NCBI RefSeq assembly: GCF_016592575.1
Contig: NZ_AP017470.1
Span: 1,553,501 to 1,617,500 of the forward strand
Direction: 5' to 3'
Length of the DNA stretch: 64,000 bases
Origin: Thermotomaculum hydrothermale
GTDB taxonomy: Bacteria > Acidobacteriota > Holophagae > Thermotomaculales > Thermotomaculaceae
A program made the translations under genes and the position numbers. Under the pieces are notes generated by a model. That model was not told where the DNA came from and made no database searches. It was given only the letters and a program-made list of their open reading frames with translations. Below are positions 54,756 through 64,000 of this stretch, piece by piece (position 1 is the stretch's first letter; each line of letters starts with the position of its first letter).

Positions 54756-56129
54756 CTATTCAACAGGCTCAAACTTTGCTGTAAAGTGCCTTAAAAATGG
54801 AGGCTCCCAGGTAATCTTCATCCCCTTTGCATTCTCTCTGTCTTTAAAGGTTTCAATAATCTTTTCAATAGCGTAATCAAAATGGCTTTGGGTATAAACC
54901 CTTCTTGGAAAGGCAAGCCTTACCAATTCCATTGGTGCTGGAATCTCCTCTCCAGTTTCTTTATCCTTTTTCCCAAACATTACGCTGCCAATCTCCACAC
55001 CCCTAATACCGCCTTTTTTATACAATTCGCAAACAAGAGTCTGGCCTGGAAACTGTGACGGTGGAATGTGAGGATAAAATGCCTTTGCGTCAATGTAAAC
55101 AGCGTGTCCCCCTGTTGGCCTTATTATGCTTATTCCTGCATCAAGCAATCTCTCACCCATATACTCTGCAGTTCTCAGCCTGTATTTCAGATAATCCTCG
55201 TTTAAAACCTCTTCAAGACCAACTGCAAGTGCTTCAAGGTCTCTACCTGCGAGCCCACCGTAGGAAGGAAAGCCTTCGGTTAGTATAAGCAAAGTCCTTG
55301 CTTTCATTGCAAGTTCATCGTCATTCATTGCAAGAAAACCGCCTATATTTACAAGCCCGTCCTTCTTTGCACTCATTGTGCATCCGTCTGCATAAGAGAA
55401 AATCTCCTGAGCAATTTCAAGGACTGATTTATTTTCATACCCTTTTTCCCTTAACTTGATAAAGTATGCGTTTTCAGCGAAACGGCAGGCGTCTATGAAG
55501 AACGGCATATTATATTTGTGGAGAAGCCTTGATACCTCTCTAATATTTTCCATTGAAACAGGCTGGCCACCACCTGAGTTATTTGTAATTGTAACCATTC
55601 CAAGGGGGATTCTGTCGTGGTATTTTTCAAGCAACTCTTCTAACTTTTCTAAATCCATATTGCCTTTAAATGGATGCTCCAATTCTGGAATTTTCCCCTC
55701 AGGTATTACTAAGTCAACTGCTTCTGCATCGTTGAACTCAATATTCGCCCTTGTTGTATCAAAGTGGGTATTGTTGGGAACAATATCTCCCTTTTGCACC
55801 ATAATTGAAAAAAGAATTCTCTCTGCAGCCCTTCCCTGATGTGTGGGGATTATGTGCTTAAAACCTGTTATTTTTTTTACAACTGATTCAAACCTGAAAA
55901 AGCTTCTGCTTCCCGCATAGGACTCATCCCCCTGCATTAAAGCACCCCATTGCCTGTCACTCATTGCCCCTGTACCGGAGTCTGTAAGAAAATCTATCAA
56001 TATATCGTCTGACTTAATTAAAAAAGGATTATAGTGCGCATTCTTTAATATCTCAACCCTCTCTTCCTCTGTTGTCTGTCTTATTGGTTCAACAACCTTA
56101 ATTCTGAAAGGCTCAATTATAATGCTCAT
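54756..56129 (-). CDS. tnaA: Tryptophanase (tryptophan indole-lyase)
   Basis: This beta-eliminating lyase splits tryptophan to indole, pyruvate and ammonia. The 457-aa sequence has FRIKVVEPIRQTTEEERVEI, LTDSGTGAMSDRQWGALMQG, PTHQGRAAERILF, GGGQPVSMENIREVSRL and the PLP Lys in DGCTMSAKKDGLVNIGG. At the specificity position the motif is VEIGS (as in E. coli tryptophanase, which reads VEIGS), whereas tyrosine phenol-lyase has Arg there. The ATG overlaps the dxs TGA by four bases (ATGA). Indole could also act as a signal. No TnaC-like leader is visible. Confidence 0.88.
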   Translation of the reverse strand: MSIIIEPFRIKVVEPIRQTTEEERVEILKNAHYNPFLIKSDDILIDFLTDSGTGAMSDRQWGALMQGDESYAGSRSFFRFESVVKKITGFKHIIPTHQGRAAERILFSIMVQKGDIVPNNTHFDTTRANIEFNDAEAVDLVIPEGKIPELEHPFKGNMDLEKLEELLEKYHDRIPLGMVTITNNSGGGQPVSMENIREVSRLLHKYNMPFFIDACRFAENAYFIKLREKGYENKSVLEIAQEIFSYADGCTMSAKKDGLVNIGGFLAMNDDELAMKARTLLILTEGFPSYGGLAGRDLEALAVGLEEVLNEDYLKYRLRTAEYMGERLLDAGISIIRPTGGHAVYIDAKAFYPHIPPSQFPGQTLVCELYKKGGIRGVEIGSVMFGKKDKETGEEIPAPMELVRLAFPRRVYTQSHFDYAIEKIIETFKDRENAKGMKITWEPPFLRHFTAKFEPVE

Positions 56130-58036
56130 TCAATTTCCCCCCTATTTTTCTTTTTTGCGTATCGGTACTGTTTTACAAAATCCTTAATTCTGTAATAAAG
56201 GTGTGTTTCAGTCAGTTTTAACTCGTCCAGCAACTCTTCCGGGCTTCCCTGATGAACAATTCTGTCTGGAATTCCAAGCCTTAAAGCAGGCACAAGAATG
56301 TTGTTATCCTGAAGCAATTCAAGAACCGCACTCCCAAAACCGCCATTTAAAATTCCCTCTTCTGCTGTTACAACCACTCCACACTCTTCGGCAGATTTTA
56401 AAATCTCGCTTTCATCAAGTGGCTTAATAAACCTTGCGTCAACAACTTTTACAAATATGCCGTCCTGTTCAAGTTTATCTGCAACCCTCTTTGCCTTCCA
56501 TACCATTGAGCCAATAGCAAAGATAACCGCATCATCTCCATCTTTTAAAACCCTGCTTTTTCCTATCTTTATCTCTTTTAATTCTTTATCTAAATTAACT
56601 CCCTCTGCACTTCCCCTCGGATACCTGATTGAACAGGGGAAGGAAAGCTTGCTTGCTGTATAAAGCATATGTCTTAATTCATTTTCATCTGCTGGTGCCA
56701 TCATAACAATATTTGGTAAAGGCCTTAAATAGGCAATATCATAAAGCCCGTGGTGTGTTTCCCCGTCAGCGCCAACAACACCACCTCTATCCATACAGAA
56801 AACAACAGGAAGGTTCATTAAGCAAACATCGTGTATCACCTGGTCGTAAGCCCTTTGCAAAAATGTTGAGTAAATTGCAACAAACGGCTTTTTACCTTTA
56901 ATTGCAAGCCCCCCTGCCATTGTTACAGCGTGTTGCTCTGCAATTCCAACATCAAAAAACCTTTCAGGGAATTTTTTTGCAAATTCAGTTAAGCCTGTGC
57001 CAGAGGGCATTGCAGCAGTAATTGCCACTATATCTGGATTTTTTTCAGCAAGCTCAATAATTGTTTTTCCAAAAACAGAAGTGTAGCTTGGAGTACCCTT
57101 TGATGATTTGTAAACCTCACCAGTCTCCCTGTCAAAGGGGGAAATACCGTGCCATTTTTCAGGCATCTTTTCAGAAAACTTATACCCTTTCCCCTTTTTT
57201 GTTTTTATGTGAATTAAAACAGGGTCGTCGTAATCTTTATACTTTTCAAAAACCTCAATTAATTTTTCAATATCGTGTCCGTCAACAGGCCCAACATACT
57301 TAAAACCCAACTCTTCAAAAAGCATTCCAGGAACAAAAAGCCTCTTTATTGTCTCTTCCATCCCCTTTGCCATCTTAATCATTGGAGTGCCTATTGTCCC
57401 CATTGACTTTAAAATGTGTTCAATCCTGTCTCTCATCCTCTTGTAAAACTGGCCTGAAAGAATCTGGTTAAGGTATCCGTTTAAAGCGCCAACATTAGGG
57501 GCAATAGACATATCATTGTCGTTTAAAATAACCATCATCTTTTTCTTTAAATGCCCTGCCTGATTCATTCCTTCAAAAGCAAGCCCTGCAGTTAGAGAGC
57601 CATCCCCTATAAATGCAATAACCTGATAATCTTCATTGTTTAAATCCCTTGCAATAGCCATTCCAAGGGCGGCAGAAATAGAGGTTGAAGAATGTCCTGT
57701 ATTAAAATGGTCGTACTCGCTTTCTGTAATCTTTGGAAAACCGGAAAGCCCGTTAAACTTCCTTAAAGTATGAAATCTATCTTTTCTCCCGGTTAATATT
57801 TTATGAACATAAGCCTGATGCCCCACATCCCAGACAATTCTGTCTTTCTTAAAATCAAAAACATAGTGAAGGGCAATGGTTGCTTCAACAACCCCTAAAG
57901 ATGATGCAAGATGCCCCCCTGTTTTTGAAACAGAGTCAATTATAAACTCCCTTATCTCCTTTGCCAGAGTTTCAAGCTCTTTCTTATCAATCTTTTTTAA
58001 ATCATAAGGAGAATTTATCCTCTCAATGTAAGCCAT
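56126..58036 (-). CDS. dxs: 1-deoxy-D-xylulose-5-phosphate synthase
   Basis: Dxs joins pyruvate and glyceraldehyde-3-phosphate in the first step of the MEP isoprenoid pathway, with TPP. The 636-aa sequence has the N-terminal HLASSLGVVEATIALHYVFD, the TPP/Mg motif GDGSLTAGLAFEGMNQAG, GPVDGHDIEKLIEVFEKYKD, and DVGIAEQHAVTMAGGLAIKG with the catalytic Glu, plus RGSAEGV and the C-terminal transketolase domain. Family length is normal. GGAG precedes the ATG at 58036. It is unusually coupled, through ATGA, to tryptophanase. Confidence 0.97.
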   Translation of the reverse strand: MAYIERINSPYDLKKIDKKELETLAKEIREFIIDSVSKTGGHLASSLGVVEATIALHYVFDFKKDRIVWDVGHQAYVHKILTGRKDRFHTLRKFNGLSGFPKITESEYDHFNTGHSSTSISAALGMAIARDLNNEDYQVIAFIGDGSLTAGLAFEGMNQAGHLKKKMMVILNDNDMSIAPNVGALNGYLNQILSGQFYKRMRDRIEHILKSMGTIGTPMIKMAKGMEETIKRLFVPGMLFEELGFKYVGPVDGHDIEKLIEVFEKYKDYDDPVLIHIKTKKGKGYKFSEKMPEKWHGISPFDRETGEVYKSSKGTPSYTSVFGKTIIELAEKNPDIVAITAAMPSGTGLTEFAKKFPERFFDVGIAEQHAVTMAGGLAIKGKKPFVAIYSTFLQRAYDQVIHDVCLMNLPVVFCMDRGGVVGADGETHHGLYDIAYLRPLPNIVMMAPADENELRHMLYTASKLSFPCSIRYPRGSAEGVNLDKELKEIKIGKSRVLKDGDDAVIFAIGSMVWKAKRVADKLEQDGIFVKVVDARFIKPLDESEILKSAEECGVVVTAEEGILNGGFGSAVLELLQDNNILVPALRLGIPDRIVHQGSPEELLDELKLTETHLYYRIKDFVKQYRYAKKKNRGEIE

Positions 58037-58159
58037 AGCACACTCCAGAAATGTTTTTTCATTCCTATAATATCACAATAAAATTTAAATTGTATTTGCA
58101 AAGCGTTATAACTAAAACAGGATAAAATCTGTTTTCATTGTGAGTTTAATAAAGTAAAA

Positions 58160-58236
58160 GGGGACGGAATTAAAAATAATTTTTACCAAAAGGTAGGCGT
58201 AATTAGATGCCAGAATTCGGCAGGCATCCGTCCCCC
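58160..58236. repeat. REP-like palindromic element with GGGGACGGA ends
   Basis: GGGGACGGA (58160-58168) and TCCGTCCCC (58227-58235) form 9-base inverted ends. Inside are smaller hairpins, TACC-aaa-GGTA near 58184 and ATGCC...GGCAT near 58207-58226. The whole lies in the 58037-58282 gap between dxs and the arsG-like gene and could fold to a long hairpin. It resembles GGGGACGG-type repeats associated with IS200-like/RAYT transposases, but no transposase is nearby. The remaining gap shows no gene. Confidence 0.6.
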
Positions 58237-58282
58237 CAATTAATTTAATTTTAACACTATAATAAAACAAAGCAAAAAAACT

Positions 58283-58984
58283 CTACTGTAAAATTTTTGG
58301 AACAATTAAATACACATAAATATAATAACCGCCTACTCCAACAAAAATAACCCCTGTTGCTCTCCGAAACCATTTTTCAAGCTGTGTTATTTTATTAAAC
58401 GCCTTGCCAACACTCTTTGCCCCAAAAGCAATGCCTATTGCAAAAATAAGAACAGGCAGAGCCGTCCCTATTCCAAATGCTGCGGGAAAAATAACTCCTG
58501 AGTTAAATTTTGCTGCAAGGGGAATAAGGCTTCCAAAAAACAACGCCGCAGAAATTGGACAAAACGACAATGCAAAAAGTGCACCTAAAAGTAATGCCCC
58601 TATTCTTCCCATTTTCACAAGTTTTTTAGAGGATTTTTGAAGAAAATCCCCACCAAATGCAGGAAGAGAAATTATGTCCAGTAATAAAAATCCGGCAAAA
58701 ATTAGGATAAAACCCAACACCTCATTTATACGCTGTTGCAAAAAGGTCGCCACATCAAAAACTGCAAGAATGCTTGAAACAAGGAGAACCCCAAGTACTG
58801 TATAGCTTATTGTACGGCCAAGTGTGTAAAGTAAACCGTTAATTGCTGTTTTAATCGGGGAATCTATATCCTGGCTGATATATGATACTGCAGCAATATT
58901 GGTAGCAAGGGGACAGGGGCTAATTGATGTTAGAATCCCAAACCAGAAAGCAGTTGCAACTGCTACAACCATACTGCTAATCAT
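58283..58984 (-). CDS. arsG: ArsG/CcdA-like permease
   Basis: The 233-aa membrane protein has about six helices and paired Cys-Pro motifs: ISPCPLATNIAAVSYISQDI (C24) and FALSFCPISAALFFGS. The family is CcdA/DsbD-like (thiol-disulfide or export). In the organic arsenical resistance operon arsEFG, ArsG is the permease for aromatic aminobenzyl/trivalent arsenicals, and order and motifs match here. Cytochrome-biogenesis CcdA is the alternative. The 58984 start follows the arsF-like stop by four bases. Confidence 0.78.
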   Translation of the reverse strand: MISSMVVAVATAFWFGILTSISPCPLATNIAAVSYISQDIDSPIKTAINGLLYTLGRTISYTVLGVLLVSSILAVFDVATFLQQRINEVLGFILIFAGFLLLDIISLPAFGGDFLQKSSKKLVKMGRIGALLLGALFALSFCPISAALFFGSLIPLAAKFNSGVIFPAAFGIGTALPVLIFAIGIAFGAKSVGKAFNKITQLEKWFRRATGVIFVGVGGYYIYVYLIVPKILQ

Positions 58985-58988
58985 TAAC

Positions 58989-59420
58989 TCATTCCTTCAT
59001 AAAGTTTTTTACAGAGTTAACTATATAGTTTTCAAACTCATAAGGCTCATAGACAACTTGCCATACCTTTTGAAGGATTTTATACCTTACAACCTTTCCA
59101 TTCTTAATTTTGGCTAATACAAGGGATTTTGTATAAAGCTTGAACTCCTTGATAAAATGCTTATTTTCAGGCTTATCCACATCAACTGGCTTCCAGGCAA
59201 GAACACCTTTTTTCAATTCTTTTTTAAAATGCTCTTTAACCACAAAATCTGCATTTGCCTCAATTGCCTTACAGGTGGAACACCTTGGATAAGAGTAAAA
59301 ATAATATAAAACAAATGAGTGCTTTTTCACAGAAGATGAAGCACCCTTTATAGTACCCTTAGCTAAAGCAAAAGAGAAAGCTGTTAAAACAACCATAACC
59401 ATTACAAAAATCTTTTTCAT
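58989..59420 (-). CDS. arsF: ArsF-like secreted thioredoxin-fold protein
   Basis: The 143-aa protein has a signal peptide (about 1-20, FSFALA) and a thioredoxin fold with RCSTC (C47, C50; YYFYSYPRCSTCKAIEANAD). This matches the 'nitrophenyl compound nitroreductase subunit ArsF' family, found between arsE and arsG. ArsEFG together have been linked to resistance to nitro- and amino-substituted aromatic arsenicals. It probably acts in the periplasm. The assignment rests on motif and gene order. Confidence 0.75.
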   Translation of the reverse strand: MKKIFVMVMVVLTAFSFALAKGTIKGASSSVKKHSFVLYYFYSYPRCSTCKAIEANADFVVKEHFKKELKKGVLAWKPVDVDKPENKHFIKEFKLYTKSLVLAKIKNGKVVRYKILQKVWQVVYEPYEFENYIVNSVKNFMKE

Positions 59421-59421
59421 A

Positions 59422-59667
59422 TTAAACTCCCGTTTCTTTTAGAACTTCCTGAATTTTTTTAACCATAGGCACATGCCCAACAAATTTCACCTCACCATTA
59501 ACCACAAGCGCGGGAGTCATCATAACACCGTGACTCATAATTTCCCGAATATCTGTAACCTTTTTTAACTCATAGGGGATGCCCAACTCCTCAACCGCTT
59601 TAATAGCCCTCTCTTCTAAAAGGCGACATTTAGGACATCCTGTCCCTAAAACTTTTAACTCAATCAT
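59422..59667 (-). CDS. arsE: ArsE-like small thioredoxin-fold protein
   Basis: The 81-aa protein MIELKVLGTGCPKCRLLEER has the redox CPKC at C11 and C14 and the cis-Pro in MMTPALVVNGEVKFVGHVP. It belongs to the TM0996/'redox-active disulfide protein 2' family and is cytoplasmic (no signal peptide). Gene order permease-arsE-arsF-arsG matches the ArsEFG set. The arsF-like start is one base beyond its stop. Confidence 0.82.
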   Translation of the reverse strand: MIELKVLGTGCPKCRLLEERAIKAVEELGIPYELKKVTDIREIMSHGVMMTPALVVNGEVKFVGHVPMVKKIQEVLKETGV

Positions 59668-59738
59668 TTAAAACCTCCTGCTTATAATTTCTTTTTACCT
59701 GCAAATAAACTTAGATTAAGCCTTTTATTTACAAATTT

Positions 59739-61037
59739 TCAAACAAACATTCCAAACAATATACCGCTAATGGTTGCCATAACAACCACAATTGCAACAA
59801 ACACAATTGTTTTTTTGGTACCTAACACACTTCTTATTACCAGCATATTTGGCAAAGACAATGCCGGCCCTGCAAGAAGCAAAGCCAATGCAGGCCCATT
59901 ACCCATACCACTGCCAAGTAACCCCTGTAAAATAGGCACCTCAGTTAATGTTGCAAAATACATAAAGGCACCTACCACCGATGAAAACAAATTAGCAGTT
60001 AAAGAGTTTCCGCCAACCAGAGAAGACACCCATGTTGAAGGAATTATCCCCTCATGACCTGGACGGCCAAAAGCAAAACCAGCAATTAAAACACCAATCA
60101 ACAGCAAAGGCAAAATCTGTTTAGCAAAAGTCCATGTAGAATTAATCCATTCCTTCATTTCACCCTCAGTTGTCATAGCTGAGATAGTTACTCCTACTGT
60201 TGCAACAACAAAAATCCATGCATACTGATCAGGGAAAAGAAGCCAGGCAATTACTGTTAAAACACCTGTCAACAACAGCTTCCAGGCTTTGATACCAAAC
60301 CAAACTGTTAAAATAACACCAAGAATCACAGCAAAAACAGAAGTAATTACCCACTTCCACACATAAAGGAAATGAAAAACACTGCTTGTATCATCAGCCT
60401 TTCCCCAGTTTGCAAAAACAAGAATTCCCACCATTGCAAAAAGAAGAGAGGCGTTATGCAACAACGGTCTTCCGCCGTCAGAATTAACATTCTTAACATG
60501 TGCCGCCTGCCTTTTCTCCTCACTATCTCTAAAGATAAAAGCCATAAGCCCACCAACAACCAGACTAAACAAAATTGCCCCTATCGCTCTTGCAATCCCT
60601 ATTTTCATCCCCAAAACCTTTGCCGTAAGAACAATTGCAAGGATATTTATGGCTGGGCCTGAATAGAGAAATGCAGTTGCGGGACCAAGGCCTGCGCCCA
60701 TGGTGTAAATTCCTGCAAACAATGGAAGGACTGTACAGGAACAAACGGCAAGAATTGTTCCTGAAACTGAGGCAACACCGTAGGAAGTTAATTTAGGGGC
60801 ATCAGGTCCTAAATAACGCATTACTGAATCCTGACTTAGAAAAACTGAAATAGCGCCTGCAATAAAAAAAGCGGGAATCAAACAGAGAATGACATGCTCC
60901 CTTGCATACCATTTAGCAAGAGCCATTGCTTCGAAAACTGCATTATCAAACCTCGGATTGCCAACGGGAAGAAAATATAAAAAAAGAAAAGAAACTATTA
61001 TTAGAATTAAAATTAACTTTTCAGACTTAAAACTCAT
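59739..61037 (-). CDS. Permease of the COG0701 (DUF318; ArsP/SO_0444-like) family
   Basis: The 432-aa membrane protein has about ten helices. Family motifs are GTILAVCSCTVLPLFAGIYT (with the Cys-Ser-Cys) and ATAFLYSGPAINILAIVLTA in the first half, and LTEVPILQGLLGSGMGNGPA and LLAGPALSLPNMLVIRSVLG in the second. Family members export organoarsenicals (ArsP) or metals (SO_0444). The ArsR regulator immediately upstream, overlapping by one base, and arsE/F/G downstream support arsenical or metal export. Substrate is not proven. Confidence 0.9.
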   Translation of the reverse strand: MSFKSEKLILILIIVSFLFLYFLPVGNPRFDNAVFEAMALAKWYAREHVILCLIPAFFIAGAISVFLSQDSVMRYLGPDAPKLTSYGVASVSGTILAVCSCTVLPLFAGIYTMGAGLGPATAFLYSGPAINILAIVLTAKVLGMKIGIARAIGAILFSLVVGGLMAFIFRDSEEKRQAAHVKNVNSDGGRPLLHNASLLFAMVGILVFANWGKADDTSSVFHFLYVWKWVITSVFAVILGVILTVWFGIKAWKLLLTGVLTVIAWLLFPDQYAWIFVVATVGVTISAMTTEGEMKEWINSTWTFAKQILPLLLIGVLIAGFAFGRPGHEGIIPSTWVSSLVGGNSLTANLFSSVVGAFMYFATLTEVPILQGLLGSGMGNGPALALLLAGPALSLPNMLVIRSVLGTKKTIVFVAIVVVMATISGILFGMFV

Positions 61038-61381
61038 TAAAAATCCTCCACATTATTCACTGATGATATTTTTTCTATCTGGTGACTTTCTTTATTATTA
61101 GTGGCAACCTTATGAACACACGAATAAAAATTTAAAATACATGGACTTTTTAACTGGTAGAAAACCATTAAACCCTTTTTCTCAGACTCCACAATTCCAA
61201 CTTTCTTTAAAATAGAAAGATGCTTTGAAACGGTTGAAATATCTGCCCCAACCAACTCAGTTAAATCACAAACACACCGAGGCCCATCTCCTAACTCTAA
61301 AACAATAAGAGCCCTGCTTGGATGACCTAATGCCTTCATTACTTTTGCCATTTCTTCTGCCTTTGTTTTTTTAGAACCCAT
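61037..61381 (-). CDS. arsR: ArsR/SmtB-family repressor
   Basis: The 114-aa winged-helix repressor has MKALGHPSRALIVLELGDGP, the metal site RCVCDLTE (C36, C38, as in the CVCDL of classical ArsR) and the recognition helix DISTVSKHLSILKKVGIVES. C-terminal SPCILNFYSCVHK adds two Cys and a His, possibly a further metal or thiol ligand. It should dissociate from DNA on binding trivalent arsenic. ATG 61381 follows GGGAGGTG; the longer frame from 61411 would overlap the promoter. Confidence 0.92.
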   Translation of the reverse strand: MGSKKTKAEEMAKVMKALGHPSRALIVLELGDGPRCVCDLTELVGADISTVSKHLSILKKVGIVESEKKGLMVFYQLKSPCILNFYSCVHKVATNNKESHQIEKISSVNNVEDF

Positions 61382-61395
61382 TACACCTCCCTTGC

Positions 61396-61429
61396 TTGGC
61401 AATATTACCAAATACTAATTTACTGTCAA
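61396..61429 (-). promoter_or_regulatory. arsR operon promoter with overlapping operator
   Basis: On the minus strand TTGACA (61429-61424) and AATATT (61406-61401) are separated by 17 bases. The -10 element lies within the 16-base imperfect palindrome TTGGCAATATTACCAA (61396-61411), the size and position expected for an ArsR operator. It would allow self-repression of the arsR-permease-arsEFG operon. Confidence 0.72.
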
Positions 61430-61493
61430 GAAAAAAAATATAGAAATTAAACTGCCCCATCCTGAAAAAAGAGGAGACAAGCTATTTAATAAA

Positions 61494-61610
61494 TTTTAGA
61501 TTTTAGATTTTGGATTTTGAATGTTGGATTGAGGAAGGGATTCTTTAAATTAAAGTTTAACCTTAATCAAGAATTCAGAATTTAGAATTTAAAATCTTTT
61601 AAAAAAGGAT
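61494..61610. repeat. Dispersed AT-rich palindromic repeat, copy A
   Basis: The noncoding stretch between arsR and the 5S gene contains TTAGATTTTGGATTTTGAAT and, further on, AATCAAGAATTCAGAATTTA, which can fold together. It resembles the reverse complement of 52632-52776. With that copy it flanks the 9-kb block from the aminotransferase to arsR as inverted repeats. No other gene in 61430-61636. Confidence 0.6.
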
Positions 61611-61636
61611 TTTTACCTTTTTCATAAAATAAAAAA

Positions 61637-61753
61637 GCCTGGCAGCGACCTACTTTCCCACGACTAAACGCCGCAGTATCATCGGCCCTGAGGGGCTTAA
61701 CTACCGTGTTCGGAATGGGTACGGGTGTGGCCCCCTCGGTATGGCTACCAGGC
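61637..61753 (-). rRNA. rrf: 5S ribosomal RNA
   Basis: The minus strand reads GCCTGGTAGCC at the 5' end (61753) and GCTGCCAGGC at the 3' end (61637). The ends pair, giving a 117-nt 5S with the conserved CCGAACACGG loop. An immediate T-rich run on the minus strand (61626-61636) may end the rrn operon. It is more GC-rich than the nearby genes. Confidence 0.97.
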
Positions 61754-61788
61754 AATATCTTAAATCAAGAGAATGCAAAACAGGATTT

Positions 61789-64000
<2,212 letters not shown>

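Noticed and set aside
61382..61411. Longer start for ArsR
   Set aside because: The extension overlaps the -10 element and operator. ATG 61381 follows GGGAGGTG at proper spacing.

Overview
The window is a gene-dense, low-GC chromosomal segment from a diderm (Gram-negative-type) bacterium. Evidence for two membranes is outer-membrane beta-barrels, secreted multihaem c-type cytochromes and a TonB-like C-terminal domain. The cytochrome, tryptophanase and arsenic genes suggest anaerobic respiration. The rRNA at the right edge is clearly more GC-rich than the protein genes, as is common in thermophiles. A DUF6677-like gene and two 'HVQTE' proteins remind me of Acidobacteriota (a Thermotomaculum-like lineage). 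That assignment is memory-based and weak; no 16S is present.

Layout. 1-5.4 kb: end of a flippase-like membrane protein, a leader with an attenuator-like terminator, a repeat protein and a large hybrid sensor kinase. 5.4-10.1 kb: TPR-glmU-DUF4388-TonB-like operon facing comF. 10.2-19.6 kb: GH57 glycosidase, two HVQTE proteins, mrp, a selenocysteine tRNA, a sugar epimerase, fetAB and cmoA. 19.7-26.3 kb: type I restriction-modification island with an HsdM-HsdS fusion, a Fic protein and 40-bp tandem operator-like repeats. 26.3-34.2 kb: cvpA, a sigma-54 activator split into two genes, tmk, holB, yjbQ, FHA-RDD, rnhA and dnaG. 34.3-37.4 kb: MtrA/MtrB-like decahaem cytochrome and porin pair. 37.5-46.7 kb: cysteine synthase, radC, nucleotidyltransferase, MBL phosphodiesterase, HD-GYP, nrdR, hsp20, lon and pgeF. 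46.7-52.6 kb: haem-sensing two-component system divergent from an NrfH/NapC-HAO octahaem module with a porin. 52.6-58 kb: aminotransferase, HD protein, tnaA and dxs. 58.2-61.4 kb: ArsR-controlled permease plus arsE/F/G-like arsenical genes. 61.6-64 kb: 5S and partial 23S rRNA on the minus strand.

The main discovery candidate is at 34314-36440. The MtrB-like outer-membrane barrel is interrupted by one in-frame TGA at 34749-34751. The same frame continues 144 codons to a normal barrel C-terminus ending in Phe, followed at once by a strong terminator. Right after the TGA lies a locally GC-rich hairpin with a GGU apical loop about 20 nt downstream, as in bacterial SECIS elements. A canonical tRNA-Sec (anticodon TCA) lies 19 kb away in the same window. 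Together these suggest a selenocysteine-containing outer-membrane electron-conduit porin, which I do not recognise as a described selenoprotein family.

Other notable items are the split NtrC-type activator, the HsdMS fusion with Fic and tandem inverted-repeat operators, the attenuator at 507-555, possible leaderless starts of nrdR and cvpA, and two families of short dispersed palindromic repeats.
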